The translations under genes were made by a program, and so were the position numbers. A model generated the notes under the pieces. That model was not told the origin of the DNA, did not search any database, and saw only the letters and a list, made by a program, of their open reading frames with translations. From Gammaproteobacteria bacterium (GTDB lineage Bacteria > Pseudomonadota > Gammaproteobacteria > Burkholderiales > Nitrosomonadaceae), in assembly GCA_015709615.1 (NCBI GenBank), contig CP054179.1, forward strand, positions 434,001 to 498,000: a stretch of 64,000 bases of DNA. Reading direction: 5' to 3'. Positions 62,028 through 64,000 of this stretch are shown one piece after another; the first letter of the stretch is position 1; each line of letters begins with the position of its first letter.

Positions 62028-63632
62028 TTGATTACAACCGCCAATATCACCATGCAATTCGGCGCCAAGCCGCTGTTTGAGAACGTTTCGGTTAAATTCG
62101 GCGGGGGTAACCGCTATGGGTTGATCGGCGCGAATGGTTGCGGCAAGTCGACGTTCATGAAAATTCTCGGCGGGGATCTGGAGCCGACCGCCGGTAATGT
62201 TTCGGTCGACAGCGGCGAGCGGGTGGGCAAGTTGCGCCAGGATCAATTCGCGTTTGAAGATTGTCTGGTGATCGATACGGTGATGATGGGGCACGCGGAT
62301 TTATGGCGCATCAAGCAGGAACGCGACGCCATTTACGCCAACCCGGAGGCTACTGAGGACGATTATATGCACGCAGCGGAGTTGGAGTCGCAATTCGCCG
62401 AGCTGGATGGTTATTCGGCGGAAGCGCGCGCCGGGGAATTGCTGCTCGGCGTCGGCATTCCGTCTTCCCAGCATCAGGGATTGATGAGCGCCATCGCGCC
62501 GGGTTATAAATTGCGCGTGTTACTGGCGCAGGCGTTGTTTTCCAATCCCGACATCCTGCTGCTGGACGAGCCTACCAATAACCTCGACATCAATACCATC
62601 CGCTGGCTGGAGGATGTGATCAACGCCAGCAAGAACACCATTATCATCATTTCGCACGACCGGCACTTTTTGAACAGCGTGTGCACGCACATGGCCGATC
62701 TGGATTACGGCGAACTACGTATTTATCCTGGCAATTACGACGATTACATGACCGCTTCGACCCAGGCGCGCGAACGCATGCTGGCCGACAATGCGAAGAA
62801 AAAAGCGCAGATCGCCGACTTGCAGTCGTTTGTCAGCCGTTTTTCCGCGAATGCGTCGAAAGCCCGGCAAGCTACCAGCCGCGCACGGCAAATCGAGAAA
62901 ATCAAGCTGGAAGACGTCAAACCGTCCAGCCGCCAGTATCCGTTCATCCGCTTTGAATTTCACGATAAGGAAAAATTGCATCGCCTGGCCGTTTCCCTTC
63001 AGGCCATTGGCAAGACTTTCCCCGGCATGGACAGACCGTTGTTCAAGGATTTGAGTTTGAACATCGAAGCGGGCGAGAAAGTCGCCATCATCGGCCCGAA
63101 CGGCATCGGCAAGACCACGCTGCTGCGCTGCCTGGCGGGCGATCTCGCGCCGGATTCCGGCGAAATCAAATGGACCGACAAGGCCAACCCCGGTTACTTC
63201 CCGCAAGACCACGCAGCCGATTTTGCGCAAGAACTGTCATTGATGGAATGGATGGATCAGTGGCGGCGAGGCAGCGATGACGATCAAACGATTCGCGGTA
63301 CGCTGGGCCGATTATTATTCTCTGGTGACGACACCAAAAAATCCACGAAAGTCATTTCCGGCGGAGAACAAGGCCGCATGCTGTTCGGCAAGCTGATCCT
63401 GCAAAAACCGAACGTGCTGCTGATGGACGAACCGACCAATCACCTCGATATGGAATCGATCGAATCGCTGAACAGCGCGCTGGAACGGTATACCGGCACG
63501 CTGATTTTCATCTCCCACGACCGCGAATTTGTCTCCTCACTGGCCACGCGCATTCTGGAAATGACGCCGGACGGCATCAACGACTTCAAAGGGAATTACG
63601 AGGATTATTTGCGTTCGCAGGGAATTGAGTGA
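62028..63632 (+). CDS. ABC-F family ATPase, YbiT type
   Basis: A 534-residue cytoplasmic protein with two ABC domains and no membrane segment, the ribosome-acting ABC-F family. Domain 1 has 'LIGANGCGKSTFMKILGG', a signature 'MSAIAPGYKLRVLLAQALF' and Walker B 'ILLLDEPTNNLDINTI'. The linker (about 250-310) holds 'SRFSANASKARQATSRARQIEKI'. Domain 2 has 'IIGPNGIGKTTLLRCLAG', 'VISGGEQGRMLFGKLIL' and 'VLLMDEPTNHLDMESI'. The N-terminus 'ITTANITMQFGAKPLFENVSVKFGGGNRYG' matches E. coli YbiT. The start is TTG 62028, since no ATG or GTG suits the conserved N-terminus. Confidence 0.94.
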   Translation: MITTANITMQFGAKPLFENVSVKFGGGNRYGLIGANGCGKSTFMKILGGDLEPTAGNVSVDSGERVGKLRQDQFAFEDCLVIDTVMMGHADLWRIKQERDAIYANPEATEDDYMHAAELESQFAELDGYSAEARAGELLLGVGIPSSQHQGLMSAIAPGYKLRVLLAQALFSNPDILLLDEPTNNLDINTIRWLEDVINASKNTIIIISHDRHFLNSVCTHMADLDYGELRIYPGNYDDYMTASTQARERMLADNAKKKAQIADLQSFVSRFSANASKARQATSRARQIEKIKLEDVKPSSRQYPFIRFEFHDKEKLHRLAVSLQAIGKTFPGMDRPLFKDLSLNIEAGEKVAIIGPNGIGKTTLLRCLAGDLAPDSGEIKWTDKANPGYFPQDHAADFAQELSLMEWMDQWRRGSDDDQTIRGTLGRLLFSGDDTKKSTKVISGGEQGRMLFGKLILQKPNVLLMDEPTNHLDMESIESLNSALERYTGTLIFISHDREFVSSLATRILEMTPDGINDFKGNYEDYLRSQGIE

Positions 63633-63760
63633 GGGAAGGTAATCATCAGCAATACTGAGTTTTCTTGACTCGCCGCTTCACTCCGGTTGCTGCGGGAAAA
63701 TAGTGTTCCATCTAAACCGCCACACTTGATGATCGGACTCCTCTCTTCGCGAGATAATTA

Positions 63761-63783
63761 GTGTACACTACGACCGTGTACAC
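63761..63783 (+). promoter_or_regulatory. Doubled GTGTACAC operator upstream of the antitoxin gene
   Basis: Two copies of the perfect palindrome GTGTACAC (63761-63768, 63776-63783) with a 15-bp period, just after a GATAAT -10-like sequence (63753-63758) and 24 bp before the antitoxin ATG. The position fits autorepression by an antitoxin. Confidence 0.7.
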
Positions 63784-63806
63784 AATACCGACAGAGGACG
63801 CAACCA

Positions 63807-64000
63807 ATGAAAAATATTACATTAAGCGCCGATGATAAATTGATCGAAGCCGCCCGTGAGCGCGCACGTGCCGAGCAAACCACACTGAACGAACAATTCC
63901 GCCGCTGGCTGGCGGATTATGTACGGCAAGAACAGCAAACCGAATCCGCCATGACATTGATCGAGGAATTACGTGGACAAGTGCGCACGGGCGGCCGCAA
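63807..64000 (+). CDS. Antitoxin-like protein (3' end outside window)
   Basis: The first 64 codons of a small protein: 'MKNITLSADDKLIEAARERARAEQTTLNEQFRRWLADYV' is a ribbon-helix-helix-like pattern of VapB-type antitoxins (beta strand, helix with A-R-E-R-A, then L-N-E-x-F-R-x-W-L), followed by a charged helical tail that would neutralise the toxin. A toxin, often a PIN-domain VapC, would be expected immediately downstream, outside the window. GAGGA is 10 bp upstream. Confidence 0.75.
   Translation, partial: MKNITLSADDKLIEAARERARAEQTTLNEQFRRWLADYVRQEQQTESAMTLIEELRGQVRTGGR

Noticed and set aside
1..64000. CRISPR array, tRNA, rRNA or prophage
   Set aside because: No regularly spaced repeat, cloverleaf-like tRNA, rRNA sequence or phage structural gene was seen.

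Overview
The window looks like chromosomal DNA of a chemolithoautotrophic betaproteobacterium, most likely a Nitrosomonas-type ammonia oxidiser. This is an inference from a phosphoribulokinase gene, a formate/nitrite (FNT) channel, PEP-CTERM proteins with an exosortase-associated protein, flhDC, and housekeeping neighbourhoods (ybbP-ybbA/tesA, rluC/rne, polA/DUF2782/thrB, purEKC, hisG-hisD) typical of Betaproteobacteria. No rRNA, tRNA, CRISPR array or prophage was seen.

Layout. 0-7 kb: the 3' part of a lipid kinase, an FtsH protease, a FadL porin and a GGDEF/EAL protein. 7-11.2 kb: two inverted identical IS481-type elements around a POT peptide transporter and a His/Gly-rich lipoprotein. 11.3-31.8 kb: mostly core genes: a PEP-CTERM protein, hemerythrin, FNT channel, hemW, ybbP-ybbA, tesA, rluC, rne, polA, a LOG-like protein, thrB, uvrD and phosphoribulokinase. 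32-42.2 kb: an accessory stretch of small lipoproteins and membrane proteins, an IS1595-type element placed just before a lipoprotein gene, a PhoX-like PEP-CTERM protein, pyrophosphatase, a CruF-like gene, a 37-residue membrane peptide, a leucine-rich-variant-like repeat gene split by one in-frame stop, and orphan genes. 42.2-58.5 kb: core genes again (purE-purK-purC, exbD, sodB, hisG-hisD, an rRNA methyltransferase, uvrB, an aminotransferase, flhDC) followed by a methyltransferase, a polyprenol-kinase-like membrane protein and a two-part endonuclease/exonuclease/phosphatase protein. 58.6-61.8 kb: the third IS481 copy, a GST gene, and a minus-strand stretch organised like integron gene cassettes, with a 60-bp attC site. 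62-64 kb: an ABC-F ATPase and the start of an antitoxin gene behind a doubled palindromic operator.

The most unusual parts are the attC site with its cassette genes and flanking diverged direct repeats (59.5-62.0 kb), the stop-split membrane/repeat gene (39.7-40.6 kb), the overlooked 37-codon gene at 39.5 kb whose leader shares 14 nt with that of flhD, and the hairpin that places the transposase Shine-Dalgarno in its loop. No complete new defence or metabolic system could be demonstrated. No integron integrase and no exosortase gene lies in the window, so both systems must be completed elsewhere if they function.
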